This document shows, piece by piece, positions 48,759 to 57,294 of a stretch of DNA of 64,000 nucleotides (position 1 is the stretch's first letter; every line of letters begins with the position of its first letter). The translations under genes and the position numbers were made by a program. The notes beneath the pieces were generated by a model. That model saw only the letters and a list, made by a program, of their open reading frames with translations. It was not told the DNA's origin and made no database searches. The stretch covers positions 1,116,001 through 1,180,000 of the forward strand of contig CP167917.1 of the NCBI GenBank assembly GCA_041504365.1, given 5' to 3'. This DNA is from Dryocola sp. LX212. GTDB taxonomy: Bacteria > Pseudomonadota > Gammaproteobacteria > Enterobacterales > Enterobacteriaceae.

Positions 48759-49557
48759 ACTTGTTTTTCAAGAGCTCAGGTAAATTACCTTCCCCGTATA
48801 AATGCAGTGCGCCCACCGCCACCACGTAATGCCCGGCGGGCAGCTTCTGCAGAAAATCCAGCCACTGCCGGTTACGTCGATGCATCAGAACATCGTATAG
48901 TTCATCGCTAAAGGTATTTGGTAGGTGAATGTTTTCCTGCTGCGGAGGGGATTCCAGCCACCAGCCGATCATCATCTGCAGCAGGCGCGCGTTGGTGTGC
49001 CAGTGGGTCAGCGTGTCGCTCAGCAGCGGCATACCGCCGTCCGGTAGCTGCATGAGGATGTCCATCTGGCTTTGTGCGCCCTCCAGTTCCACCACCGGCA
49101 CCGACATTGCTTTTGCGGCTTCGAGCAGTTGAAAATCAATGCCAAAATCCGGGCGAAGCCCCAGGCGCTGGGCCTGATGGGCCTGAAGCACCAGAGCAAT
49201 CTGCCAGGCGGGCTGAGTGTCAATCGCGCCAAGAGAAACCCCCATCTCGTTTGCCAGGCTGACGACCTGCTGCCAGTCAGCGGGCGACAGGCGCTCTTCA
49301 AGCGGGATTTCTTCGATATCATGGGAGAAAGGCGATGCGCCTTCGGTAATGTCGGCTTCGACAATCAGCGCGTCAGCATCACGGAGCTTAGCGATCAGGC
49401 GTTCAGACAGCGGTGCCATATCGCTTGTGCCCATATGAATACTGCCCACAAGATGAAGATGACGATTGCCAGGCAGAACGATATCAAGTGCGGGCCAGGG
49501 ATAGCGTGTGGCAGAAAGGCTTGAAAAGAATGCGCTAATTCGCGATAGCAGACCCAT
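48757..49557 (-). CDS. ybaP: TraB/GumN-family protein YbaP
   Basis: A 266-residue protein of the TraB/GumN (Tiki-like protease) family, close in size to E. coli YbaP (264). Two conserved motif regions carry the fold: HLHLVGSIHMGTSDM near the N-terminus and HYVVAVGALHLYGEGNL near the end, with metal-binding His/Asp residues. An N-terminal hydrophobic stretch is weak. Enzymatic role is unproven. Its stop overlaps the terminator tract of ChiX on the opposite strand. Confidence 0.88.
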   Translation of the reverse strand: MGLLSRISAFFSSLSATRYPWPALDIVLPGNRHLHLVGSIHMGTSDMAPLSERLIAKLRDADALIVEADITEGASPFSHDIEEIPLEERLSPADWQQVVSLANEMGVSLGAIDTQPAWQIALVLQAHQAQRLGLRPDFGIDFQLLEAAKAMSVPVVELEGAQSQMDILMQLPDGGMPLLSDTLTHWHTNARLLQMMIGWWLESPPQQENIHLPNTFSDELYDVLMHRRNRQWLDFLQKLPAGHYVVAVGALHLYGEGNLPELLKNK

Positions 49558-49624
49558 AGAGCAGATTCCCTGGCTAAAAAGTCATGCTACCGCTGCGGGG
49601 GGAAAGGTGCAAATTTACCCGGCC

Positions 49625-49655
49625 CGTAGGCCGGATAAGCGAAGCGTCATCCGGC
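49625..49655. repeat. REP (palindromic unit)
   Basis: GTAGGCCGGATAAGCGAAGC followed by GTCATCCGGC. Single copy just downstream of copA's stop. Confidence 0.85.
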
Positions 49656-49657
49656 AA

Positions 49658-52162
49658 TTAATCCTTCGGCTTAAACCGCAATAACCGATTCGCGTTGCTC
49701 ACCACGGTAATGGACGAGAGCGCCATTGCCGCGCCAGCCACCACCGGGTTAAGCAGCGTGCCGGTCAGCGGGTAAAGCACGCCAGCGGCAATCGGAATAC
49801 CCAGCGTGTTATAGACGAAGGCCCCCATCAGGTTCTGCTTCATGTTGCGCAGAGTTGCTTTGGAAATCGCCAGCGCGTCGGCCACCCCAACCAGGCTGTG
49901 GCGCATCAGCGTAATGGCTGCGGTTTCGATAGCCACATCGCTGCCGCCGCCCATGGCAATGCCCACTTCCGCCTGGGCCAGGGCCGGAGCGTCGTTAATA
50001 CCGTCGCCCACCATCGCCACCTGACGACCCTCCTGCTGGAGCTTTTTAATCGCTTCGGCTTTACCATCCGGCAGGACTCCCGCAATGACTTCGTCGATGC
50101 CCGCTTCTTTGGCGATGGCGTTAGCCGTGGTCTGGTTATCCCCGGTCAGCATCACCAGGCGGTAGCCGTTGCGGTGCAGGCGCTGAAGGGCGCTCACGCT
50201 GTCAGCGCGCAGCGGATCGCGAATGGTAAACAGGGCGGCAAATTTTCCATCGACGGCCAGCAGAACCGGCGTAGCCCCTTTGCTGGCCTGCGCTTCTATT
50301 TCTTCCTCCCAGGCTGCGGTGTCAATCTTCTGTTCGTCAAGCAGCGCCTTGTTGCCCAGCAGCAGACTATGGCCTTCCGCTTCGCCGCTGACGCCCAGCC
50401 CGCGCAGGGTGCGGAAGCCGTTAACCTGCGGTAACGCTGCCGATTCTGCCTTGTCCAGGATCGCACGGGCCAGCGGGTGGCTCGAACCTTGCTCCAGCGC
50501 GGCGGCCAGGCGAACGGCTTCGCTTTCGGACATTTCGTCGCCGGTCAGCACCGCCACAACCTGTGGCTTGCCCTCAGTTAGCGTACCCGTCTTATCAAAG
50601 ACGATGGTGTCCAGGGTGCTGGCCCGCTGAAGCGCATCGGCATCGCGCACCAGCACGCCAAATTCGGCGGCGCGGCCTACGCCGGAAATAATCGACATTG
50701 GCGTTGCCAGCCCCAGCGCACAAGGACAGGCGATAATCAGCACGGTAGTGGCGATTACCAGCGTATAAACAATCTGCGGAGCGGGACCGACGAAATACCA
50801 GACAGCGGCGCTGAACAGGGCAATCAGCACCACTACGGGTACAAATACGGCGGAGATTTTATCCGCCAACTGGCCAATTTCCGGCTTGCTGCTTTGCGCC
50901 TGGCGCACCATGCGGATAATACGGGACAGCGTGGTGTGGCTGCCGGTTGCCGTGGCGCGGAACAGCACGCTGCCGTCCTGCACGACCGTCCCGGCATGAA
51001 TGCTGTCACCGTCCGTTTTCTGCTGCGGAACCGGCTCGCCGGTCAGCATCGCTTCATCAAACCAGGCTTCGCCCTGGCTGATTTCGCCGTCAACGGGAAC
51101 ACGGTCGCCGGTGGTCAGGCGCAGCGTCATTCCCGCCGTAACTTCAGCAAGAGGCAGAGATTTCTCGCCTTCTTCCGTCACCACTCGGGCGGTTGGCGGC
51201 GTTAAATCCAGCAGACGTTCCAGCGCCTTCGAAGAGCGCTGGCGGGCGCGCTGTTCAAGCATATGGCCGAGGTTTATCAGGCCGATGATCATCGAGCTGG
51301 CTTCGTAATAGAGATGGCGCGCCTCCATCGGGAAGTGCTGCGGCCAGATGTTGACGGTTATCGAGTAAAGCCATGCAGCCCCGGTACCCAGTGCCACGAG
51401 AGTATCCATGGTGGCAGTACGGTTCATCAGGCTGCGCCAGGCACTGCGGTAGAAGTGGCCCCCGGCAACAATCATCACCACCAGGGTAATGACACCAATG
51501 GTCATCCAGATGGAGCGGTTATCCTCGGTGAGCATCATATTGTCGCCGAGCATTCCCCAGATCATCACGGGGACGCCCACCGCCAGCGCAAGAATAGCCT
51601 GCCAGCGGAAGCGCTTCGTGGCGGCATTGGCTGTTTCCTGCTGCCGTTCGCGGCGCTCGGCGTCGTCTTCAATCGCTTCGGCACCGTAACCGGCGCTCTC
51701 CACTGCCTTAATTAAGGATTCTGCAGAGGCAGTGCCCATAATCAGGGCGCTGCGCTCGGCAAGGTTTACCCGTGCCTGGCTGACCCCCGGAACTTTCTGC
51801 AAAGCAGTCTGAACGCGGGAGACGCAGCTGGCGCAGCTCATGCCGTTGATCAACAGCTGCTGGCTGTCATCATCGCTGGCTGCCGGAAGCGTAGGGGAGA
51901 CCGCTGTCAGTGCTTCCGACGGGGTTGATGACTCTTCTGTCAGCGGCTCAGCCTTTGGGTGGCTTGCAACCTCGGCTTCGTATCCCGCCTGCTTCACGGT
52001 TTCAACCAGAGCTTCCGGTTTTGCACTGCCGGTCACGCGGGCGTGGGTTTGCGTGACTTCCGCCTGTTCCACATCGGGACGCTGCTCGAGGCTCGCTTTG
52101 ACGCGTTTGACACAGTGGCCGCAGGACAGGCCATCCAGGGTTAGATCGATAACTTGAGACAT
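49658..52162 (-). CDS. copA: Cu(I)-exporting P1B-type ATPase CopA
   Basis: CopA pumps Cu(I) from cytoplasm to periplasm. The 834-residue protein has two N-terminal heavy-metal domains (LSCGHC at 12-17, and MSCASC at about 110), the transmembrane copper site CPC (ACPCALG), the phosphorylated DKTGT, and a hinge GDGINDAPA. The start at 52162 (MSQVIDL) is that of E. coli; an extra Met codon precedes it. A conserved slippery site near codon 69 also yields CopA(Z). Regulated by the divergent cueR. Confidence 0.97.
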   Translation of the reverse strand: MSQVIDLTLDGLSCGHCVKRVKASLEQRPDVEQAEVTQTHARVTGSAKPEALVETVKQAGYEAEVASHPKAEPLTEESSTPSEALTAVSPTLPAASDDDSQQLLINGMSCASCVSRVQTALQKVPGVSQARVNLAERSALIMGTASAESLIKAVESAGYGAEAIEDDAERRERQQETANAATKRFRWQAILALAVGVPVMIWGMLGDNMMLTEDNRSIWMTIGVITLVVMIVAGGHFYRSAWRSLMNRTATMDTLVALGTGAAWLYSITVNIWPQHFPMEARHLYYEASSMIIGLINLGHMLEQRARQRSSKALERLLDLTPPTARVVTEEGEKSLPLAEVTAGMTLRLTTGDRVPVDGEISQGEAWFDEAMLTGEPVPQQKTDGDSIHAGTVVQDGSVLFRATATGSHTTLSRIIRMVRQAQSSKPEIGQLADKISAVFVPVVVLIALFSAAVWYFVGPAPQIVYTLVIATTVLIIACPCALGLATPMSIISGVGRAAEFGVLVRDADALQRASTLDTIVFDKTGTLTEGKPQVVAVLTGDEMSESEAVRLAAALEQGSSHPLARAILDKAESAALPQVNGFRTLRGLGVSGEAEGHSLLLGNKALLDEQKIDTAAWEEEIEAQASKGATPVLLAVDGKFAALFTIRDPLRADSVSALQRLHRNGYRLVMLTGDNQTTANAIAKEAGIDEVIAGVLPDGKAEAIKKLQQEGRQVAMVGDGINDAPALAQAEVGIAMGGGSDVAIETAAITLMRHSLVGVADALAISKATLRNMKQNLMGAFVYNTLGIPIAAGVLYPLTGTLLNPVVAGAAMALSSITVVSNANRLLRFKPKD
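51948..51959 (-). promoter_or_regulatory. CopA(Z) programmed -1 frameshift site
   Basis: Reading the minus strand, the heptamer CCCAAAG (51959-51953) spans codons 69-70 of copA. After a -1 slip the ribosome reads GGC then TGA (51950-51948), giving a 71-residue protein with only the first metal-binding domain, ending in Gly. Published work on E. coli copA shows this site produces a copper chaperone, CopA(Z). The slippery site and the immediate stop are kept here; I did not model the downstream pseudoknot. Confidence 0.85.
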
Positions 52163-52200
52163 CATCAGACTCCTTATTTTTGCGAGTATGGTAAGCTTAA

Positions 52201-52224
52201 ACCTTCCAGTCAGGGGAAGGTCAA
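52201..52224. promoter_or_regulatory. CueR operator within the copA promoter
   Basis: ACCTTCC-AGTCAGG-GGAAGGT (52201-52221) is a MerR-type dyad. On the minus strand it sits between TTGACC (52224-52219, -35) and a TAAGCT-like -10 with a long 19-20 base spacer, the known CueR-activated architecture. Confidence 0.92.
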
Positions 52225-52233
52225 GGAGGAATC

Positions 52234-52644
52234 ATGAATATCAGCGACGTGGCGAAAAAGACCGGTTTGACCAGCAAGGCGATTCGTTTTTACGAGGAGA
52301 AAGGGCTGGTGACGCCGCCGTTTCGCGCCGAAAATGGCTACCGGACCTACACGCAGAAGCATGTTGATGAGCTGACGCTGTTACGCCAGTCCCGCCAGGT
52401 GGGGTTTAACCTCGAAGAGTGCCGCGAGCTGGTGAATCTGTTTAACGATCCTGCGCGGCACAGTTCCGATGTGAAGGCCAGAACGCTGCAAAAGGTGGCG
52501 GAGATTGAAAATCACATCGATGAACTGCAGGCGATGCGCCAGCAGCTCCTGACGCTGGCTGAGGCCTGCCCCGGCGATGACGGCGCCGACTGCCCGATTA
52601 TCGACAACCTGTCCGGCTGCTGCCATCGCCAGAAGGCGGATTAA
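52234..52644 (+). CDS. cueR: Cu(I)-responsive MerR-family activator CueR
   Basis: A 136-residue CueR. The N-terminal MerR HTH ([20 protein letters not shown]), coiled coil and the copper-binding cysteines C112 and C120 ([10 protein letters not shown]) are present. It activates copA (and usually cueO) in response to zeptomolar Cu(I). Divergent from copA across the CueR box. The stop overlaps that of ybbJ by four bases. Confidence 0.97.
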   Translation: MNISDVAKKTGLTSKAIRFYEEKGLVTPPFRAENGYRTYTQKHVDELTLLRQSRQVGFNLEECRELVNLFNDPARHSSDVKARTLQKVAEIENHIDELQAMRQQLLTLAEACPGDDGADCPIIDNLSGCCHRQKAD

Positions 52645-53087
52645 CGCGGCTGTACCTTAAGGGTAATCCCCTCGACGGCGACCACCACCACCTCGCTGCC
52701 CGCAGGCAGATCGCTGTCTGCCATCACGGGCCAGGAGCTGTCGGCGACGCGGATGTGCCCCCGGCCATTTACCAGCGCCGTCTCCAGGCGCAGATGATGG
52801 CCAATCAGCTGGTGTCCGCGCTGGTTCAGCACTTCACCCGGCTCCTGCTGCTTGCGCGTAGCGAGCCAGCGCCACCAGAGGAAGGCGGCGACCAGCGTCA
52901 GCACGGCAAAGCACACGCCCTGCCACTCCCAGCCTAACGGCAAGACCCACACCAGCAGGCCAGTGACCACTGCCGCCACGCCGCTCCACAGCAGATAACC
53001 GCTGGCACCCAGCATTTCGGCTGCCAACAGCAGCCCCCCCAGCGTCAGCCAGAAGATATGCGCGTGGGCAAACAGCAGGGCGATCAT
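52641..53087 (-). CDS. ybbJ: NfeD-family inner membrane protein YbbJ
   Basis: A 148-residue NfeD-type protein: three or four N-terminal TM helices (to about residue 75) and a C-terminal OB-fold domain (about 85-148, [18 protein letters not shown]). It overlaps qmcA by four bases (ATGA), the usual pairing of NfeD with an SPFH/stomatin protein in which NfeD modulates membrane microdomain function. Confidence 0.93.
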   Translation of the reverse strand: MIALLFAHAHIFWLTLGGLLLAAEMLGASGYLLWSGVAAVVTGLLVWVLPLGWEWQGVCFAVLTLVAAFLWWRWLATRKQQEPGEVLNQRGHQLIGHHLRLETALVNGRGHIRVADSSWPVMADSDLPAGSEVVVVAVEGITLKVQPR

Positions 53088-53998
53088 TTTTTACGCTCGT
53101 TACCGCTTTGCGCGATAAGTTCGCTGATCCCGGCAATGGAGCCCATCAGGCTGGTGGCATCCAGCGGCATCAGCACCACTTTGCTGTTGTTCGCCGAACC
53201 GATCTGCTGCAGCGCGTCGGTATATTTCTGTGCGACGAAGTAGTTCACCGCCTGGATATCCCCTTTGGCGATGGCCTCTGACACCATTTGCGTGGCGCGG
53301 GCTTCCGCTTCGGCGCTACGCTCACGGGCCTCTGCCTGTAAGAAGGCGGACTGGCGCTCGCCTTCGGCCTTCAGGATCTTCGACTGCTTCTCACCCTCCG
53401 CCTTGACGATCTGCGCCTGGCGGATCCCTTCTGCTTCCAGAATATAGGCGCGCTTGGTTCGCTCGGCCTTCATCTGCGCATTCATCGCATCGATAAGCTC
53501 AGTCGGCGGACGTACGTCGCGGATCTCAACGCGGGTGATCTTAATACCCCACGGGTTGGTCGCTTCATCGACGATGTGCAGCAGGCGGGTGTTGATGTTG
53601 TCGCGCTGGGAGAGCATTTCATCCAGCTCCATCGAACCCAGCACGGTACGGATGTTGGTCATGGTCAGGTTGATAATCGCCAGCTCTAGATTGCTCACCT
53701 CGTAGGCCGCGCGCGGCGCGTCCACGACCTGAATAAAGCAGACGGCGTCGATAGCCACGTTGGCGTTATCTTTGGAGATGACCTCCTGAGATGGGATATC
53801 TAACACCTGCTCCATCATATTGATTTTGCGGCCAACGCGGTCCATAAACGGCACCACGAGGCTCAGGCCCGGCATCAGCGTTTTCGTATAGCGGCCAAAG
53901 CGCTCGACCGTCCACTGGTAGCCCTGAGGCACGATTTTTACCCCGGCACCCACGATAATCAGCGCGACGAGAATAAGTACTGGAATGACGATTAACAT
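53084..53998 (-). CDS. qmcA: SPFH/stomatin-like protein QmcA
   Basis: A 304-residue membrane-anchored SPFH protein that associates with the FtsH-HflKC protease assembly in E. coli. One N-terminal TM helix ([18 protein letters not shown]), the SPFH domain with [19 protein letters not shown], and a long coiled coil (about 190-265, [17 protein letters not shown]). Start 53998 follows AGGAGG; 54022 is an upstream alternative. First gene of qmcA-ybbJ. Confidence 0.95.
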   Translation of the reverse strand: MLIVIPVLILVALIIVGAGVKIVPQGYQWTVERFGRYTKTLMPGLSLVVPFMDRVGRKINMMEQVLDIPSQEVISKDNANVAIDAVCFIQVVDAPRAAYEVSNLELAIINLTMTNIRTVLGSMELDEMLSQRDNINTRLLHIVDEATNPWGIKITRVEIRDVRPPTELIDAMNAQMKAERTKRAYILEAEGIRQAQIVKAEGEKQSKILKAEGERQSAFLQAEARERSAEAEARATQMVSEAIAKGDIQAVNYFVAQKYTDALQQIGSANNSKVVLMPLDATSLMGSIAGISELIAQSGNERKK

Positions 53999-53999
53999 T

Positions 54000-54252
54000 A
54001 AAAACCTCCTGGTTGTTTTCACTCTAGTTTACTCGCAGACGGATAAACATTCAGCGACTTCCACCCCGGTATGTGGAATAGTTTCAGGCGGCAGGAGAGT
54101 TGCAGGGTAATCTGTCAATCAGGCTCAGGAATGAAGCTGCTGGCTATCGGCTGCGGATGGGGCGGGACTTTCCGGGCGCGCAATATTCAGCTGTGGCAGG
54201 CGTTGTTAAGCCCGCACGGGGTGGACGGCAGAATACGGGTGTATCATTAAGA
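54000..54252. other. intergenic region where fetAB is expected, with a 39-codon remnant
   Basis: E. coli carries fetA and fetB (iron export) between qmcA and cnoX; here there is only about 250 bases. They hold a decayed REP-like stretch (about 54033-54070) and a plus-strand 39-codon frame (54131-54250). Its start, MKLLAIGCGWGGTFRAR, resembles the SAM-binding motif I of methyltransferases such as cyclopropane-fatty-acid synthase, then changes to unrelated sequence. I judge it a remnant, not a gene. Confidence 0.5.
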
Positions 54253-54254
54253 AT

Positions 54255-54295
54255 AAAAAAAGGCCGACGAAATTAACGTCGGCCTTTTGTTTTTC
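54255..54295. terminator. bidirectional terminator before cnoX end
   Basis: AAGGCCGACG (54260-54269) pairs with CGTCGGCCTT (54278-54287). A6 precedes and TTTTGTTTTT follows, so it can terminate cnoX on the minus strand and any transcript from the left. Confidence 0.88.
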
Positions 54296-54299
54296 GTTA

Positions 54300-55154
54300 T
54301 CAGTAAAGCAGTGAGTACATCTGGCGGCGGTACTTAGAGGCCAGCGCGTCGCCGGTGCCGAGTGCGGCCAGAATTTCCATCAGCATTTTGCGCACGTTAC
54401 CGTCGGCGGCACCCAAATCTTTCTTCAGATGGGTGTACAGCAGCTCCAGAGCTTCCTCATTACGGCCGACCTGATGCAACTGCAGCGCCAGCTGGCTTGC
54501 GAGCAGTGCGTTTTCAGGGTCCCCATCGACCTGCTGCTGAAGCTGCTGGATCTCCGGCGTATCCGCCGCCTGCTTAAGCAAGTCGATCTGCGCGACCAGC
54601 CCCTGGTAGCGGGTATCCTGATCCTGCAGCGGAATGGTTTTCAGCACGGCTTCGGCGTCGTCGCTGCGGTTCAGGGCAATCTGCACTTCCGCCAGCAGCA
54701 GGCCAATCTCACTGTTCTGATTTGAGATCTGCCACGCATCCTTCAGCAGCGGCAGCGCTTCGGCGTGCTTGCCTTCCTGCACCAGCAGCATGGCCTCCTG
54801 GGCCTTTAACTCTTCTTCACGCGGCAGCACTTTTTCCAGCAGGGCGCGAATAGCCTCTTCCGGCTGCGGCCCCTGGAAGCCGTCTACCGGCTGACCGTTC
54901 TGGAACAGATAAACGGTTGGAATGCTGCGTAGCCCGAACTGGGACGCCACCATCTGCTCTGCGTCGCAGTCTACTTTGGCGAGAATAAACTGGCCCTGAT
55001 ACTGCGCGGCCAGCCTGTCCAGCACCGGCGTCAGCTCTTCACAATGCTGGCTGCGGGCGGACCAGAAGTAGAACAGCACTGGCGTGGCGACGGATTGCTC
55101 CAGGGTCTGGTGCAGGTTCGCTTCGGTAATGTCGATAATGTATTCGGCTGACAT
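54300..55154 (-). CDS. cnoX: chaperedoxin CnoX (YbbN)
   Basis: CnoX is a thioredoxin-like holdase that protects proteins during bleach stress and hands them to GroEL or DnaK. The 284 residues are an N-terminal thioredoxin fold whose active site is SQHC (35-38) rather than CGPC, plus a C-terminal TPR domain (about 120-284). Same SQHC as in E. coli, the hypochlorite-sensing form. Upstream of ybbO's end on the same strand. Confidence 0.95.
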   Translation of the reverse strand: MSAEYIIDITEANLHQTLEQSVATPVLFYFWSARSQHCEELTPVLDRLAAQYQGQFILAKVDCDAEQMVASQFGLRSIPTVYLFQNGQPVDGFQGPQPEEAIRALLEKVLPREEELKAQEAMLLVQEGKHAEALPLLKDAWQISNQNSEIGLLLAEVQIALNRSDDAEAVLKTIPLQDQDTRYQGLVAQIDLLKQAADTPEIQQLQQQVDGDPENALLASQLALQLHQVGRNEEALELLYTHLKKDLGAADGNVRKMLMEILAALGTGDALASKYRRQMYSLLY

Positions 55155-55211
55155 GAATCAATTCCTTATAACGATTTGTTTTTACATGGGGGCGAGGAGC
55201 GGCGCTTCAAC

Positions 55212-55982
55212 TCAACCACGTAAAATTTTATCCAGCGCGCGGCCCGGCAGCAGGCGGCGTAGCCATGACATCGCGTGGGCGACCAGCGTCACCGGGTAGC
55301 GTAACTTCGGTTTATTGCTCTCAAAAGCATGGCGCACTTTTTCCACTACCGCTTCCGGGCCAAGGGTAAAACGCGCGGCGATGCCTGGGTTTTCCACGGG
55401 TTTATCGGCCAGCGTCTGGTTAACGTTCTCGGTAAATTGTGTGCGAATCGGGCCGGGTTCGATCAAACTGACCTTAATGCCGCTGTGGTGTAGCTCCATG
55501 CGCAGCGTGTCGGACCAGGCCTCCAGCGCATATTTACTGGCGGCGTAAGCACCACGCCCCGGCGTAGCAATCAGCCCCATCACCGAGCTGGTCATTACGA
55601 TGCGCCCTTCACGGTGCGGCAGCATGGCCGGCAGCAGCAGCATGGTGAGCTGGTGCGCGCCAAAAAAGTTGGTGGAGAACTGCGCTTCAAGCTGCTCGCG
55701 GGAGAGCGTCGGCAGCGGCCCGTATACGCCGTAGCCGCCGTTGTTAAACAGGCCGTACAGGCGATTGCCCGTCAGGGCAATAACCTCTGCTGCCGCGCGC
55801 GTCACGCTTTCCGGGTCGTCCAGATCGAGCAGCACGCCGGTAAATCCGGCCTGGTTCATGCGCTCCACGTCTTCCGGTTTCCGGCAGGCGGCCAGGATGC
55901 GGAAACCCTCCGCCTGCAATGCTTTAGCGGAAGCGAGACCAATCCCGCTGGAACAACCTGTAATTAAAATAGATTTTTGCAT
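55212..55982 (-). CDS. ybbO: short-chain dehydrogenase/reductase YbbO
   Basis: A 256-residue SDR. N-terminal NAD(P) site GCSSGIGLASAKAL (about 9-22), NNGGYG (about 82-87), and the catalytic Ser and YxxxK (YAASKYAL, about 150). E. coli YbbO (UcpA-like) reduces aldehydes with NADPH. It follows tesA by 28 bases on the same strand and precedes cnoX, so tesA-ybbO-cnoX may share a transcript. Confidence 0.93.
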   Translation of the reverse strand: MQKSILITGCSSGIGLASAKALQAEGFRILAACRKPEDVERMNQAGFTGVLLDLDDPESVTRAAAEVIALTGNRLYGLFNNGGYGVYGPLPTLSREQLEAQFSTNFFGAHQLTMLLLPAMLPHREGRIVMTSSVMGLIATPGRGAYAASKYALEAWSDTLRMELHHSGIKVSLIEPGPIRTQFTENVNQTLADKPVENPGIAARFTLGPEAVVEKVRHAFESNKPKLRYPVTLVAHAMSWLRRLLPGRALDKILRG

Positions 55983-56010
55983 AACTTTACCCGAGAGGTG
56001 CCCCGTACAT

Positions 56011-56640
56011 TCATGAGTCGTGGTTAACTAAAGGAGCCAGACGGGTCGCCATCCAGTCGGCGATAAACGGCTGGGCATCACGGTTAGGGTGAATGCCGTC
56101 ATCCTGCATCCATTGCGGTTTCAGGTAGATTTCCTCCATAAAAAACGGCAGCAGAGGAATAGTAAACTCTTTGGCAAGCTGCGGATAAATCGCGCCGAAG
56201 GCTTCATTATACCGGCGGCCATAGTTAGCGGGCAGGCGAATTTGCATCAGCAGAGGCTGTGCGTCAGCGGCCTTCACGTCGGTGATAATCTGCCGCAAAC
56301 TTTTCTCGATGGCCTGAGGCTGAAAACCGCGCAGGCCGTCGTTACCACCAAGTTCAATTAAGACCCAGCGCGGCTGGTGCTGTTTCAGCAACGCAGGCAG
56401 GCGTGCCAGCCCCTGCGGCGCGGTGTCACCGCTGATGCTGGCGTTAACTACTTTTGTATCCTGCTGGTGCCATTTCGAATCCAGCAGGGCAGGCCAGGCG
56501 GCGGTTGCCGACATGCGGTATCCGGCGCTCAGGCTGTCACCCAGAATCAACAACGTGTCCGCATAAGCGGCGCGGAAGGTCATCAAAGCCAGAAACAGGA
56601 AGGGCAAATGCCAGCGGAAAACATTGTTGAAGTTCATCAT
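56011..56640 (-). CDS. tesA: multifunctional acyl-CoA thioesterase I / protease I / lysophospholipase TesA
   Basis: TesA is a periplasmic SGNH hydrolase acting on acyl-CoA, lysophospholipid and ester substrates. The 209-residue precursor has a signal peptide (cleavage about residue 26) and the GDSL block with the nucleophile at S36 (Ser10 of the mature form), oxyanion Asn in GGNDGLRG, and the Asp-His dyad in DGIHPN. An ATG at 56637 is the alternative start. Its first codons overlap the start of the divergent ybbA. Confidence 0.96.
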   Translation of the reverse strand: MMNFNNVFRWHLPFLFLALMTFRAAYADTLLILGDSLSAGYRMSATAAWPALLDSKWHQQDTKVVNASISGDTAPQGLARLPALLKQHQPRWVLIELGGNDGLRGFQPQAIEKSLRQIITDVKAADAQPLLMQIRLPANYGRRYNEAFGAIYPQLAKEFTIPLLPFFMEEIYLKPQWMQDDGIHPNRDAQPFIADWMATRLAPLVNHDS

Positions 56641-57294
56641 CTTAGTAAGTCCGTAGGTCAGGGGGATCACCAGCTTTCCATCCTTACCGGAGTTGAGCTG
56701 GTTGTCAAACCGGCGCAGACCATCGCGCTGATCGGTGAATCCGGCTCGGGCAAGTCTACATTGCTTGCGATTCTGGCAGGTCTTGACGACGGCAGCGAGG
56801 GCGAAGTGCATCTCTGCGGCCAGCCGCTGCATACCATGGACGAAGAGGCGAGGGCAGCGCTGCGGGCCAAAAACGTCGGCTTCGTGTTCCAGTCTTTTAT
56901 GCTGGTCCCGACGCTAAACGCGCTGGAGAACGTTGAGCTGCCTGCGCTGCTGCGCGGGGAAAACGACTCCGCAAGCCGCAGCCAGGCCAAAGCCCTGCTC
57001 GAACAGCTCGGCCTGGGCAAACGCCTGGATCACCTTCCGGCGCAGCTTTCCGGCGGCGAGCAGCAGCGTGTAGCGCTGGCCCGCGCGTTTAACGGCAGGC
57101 CCGGCGTGCTGTTTGCCGACGAGCCAACCGGCAACCTGGACCGCCAGACCGGCGACCGCATCGCCGATCTTCTTTTCTCTCTGAACCGCGATTTCGCCAC
57201 CACGCTTATTCTTGTCACCCACGATGAACAGCTGGCGGCCCGCTGCGACCGCCGCCTGCGCCTGCGTGAAGGGCAGCTGTGGGAGGAAGCATGA
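56608..57294 (+). CDS. ybbA: ABC transporter ATP-binding protein YbbA
   Basis: A 228-residue ATPase of the MacB/LolD type. Walker A GESGSGKST (about 45-53), signature LSGGEQQRVALARA, Walker B VLFADEPT and H-loop (VTHDE) are intact. Its partner is the membrane protein YbbP, overlapped by four bases. The pair with tesA is conserved; suggested role is release or export of lipid- or lysolipid-type substrates. The start 56608 overlaps the tesA start by 33 bases. Confidence 0.94.
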   Translation: MPAENIVEVHHLSKSVGQGDHQLSILTGVELVVKPAQTIALIGESGSGKSTLLAILAGLDDGSEGEVHLCGQPLHTMDEEARAALRAKNVGFVFQSFMLVPTLNALENVELPALLRGENDSASRSQAKALLEQLGLGKRLDHLPAQLSGGEQQRVALARAFNGRPGVLFADEPTGNLDRQTGDRIADLLFSLNRDFATTLILVTHDEQLAARCDRRLRLREGQLWEEA

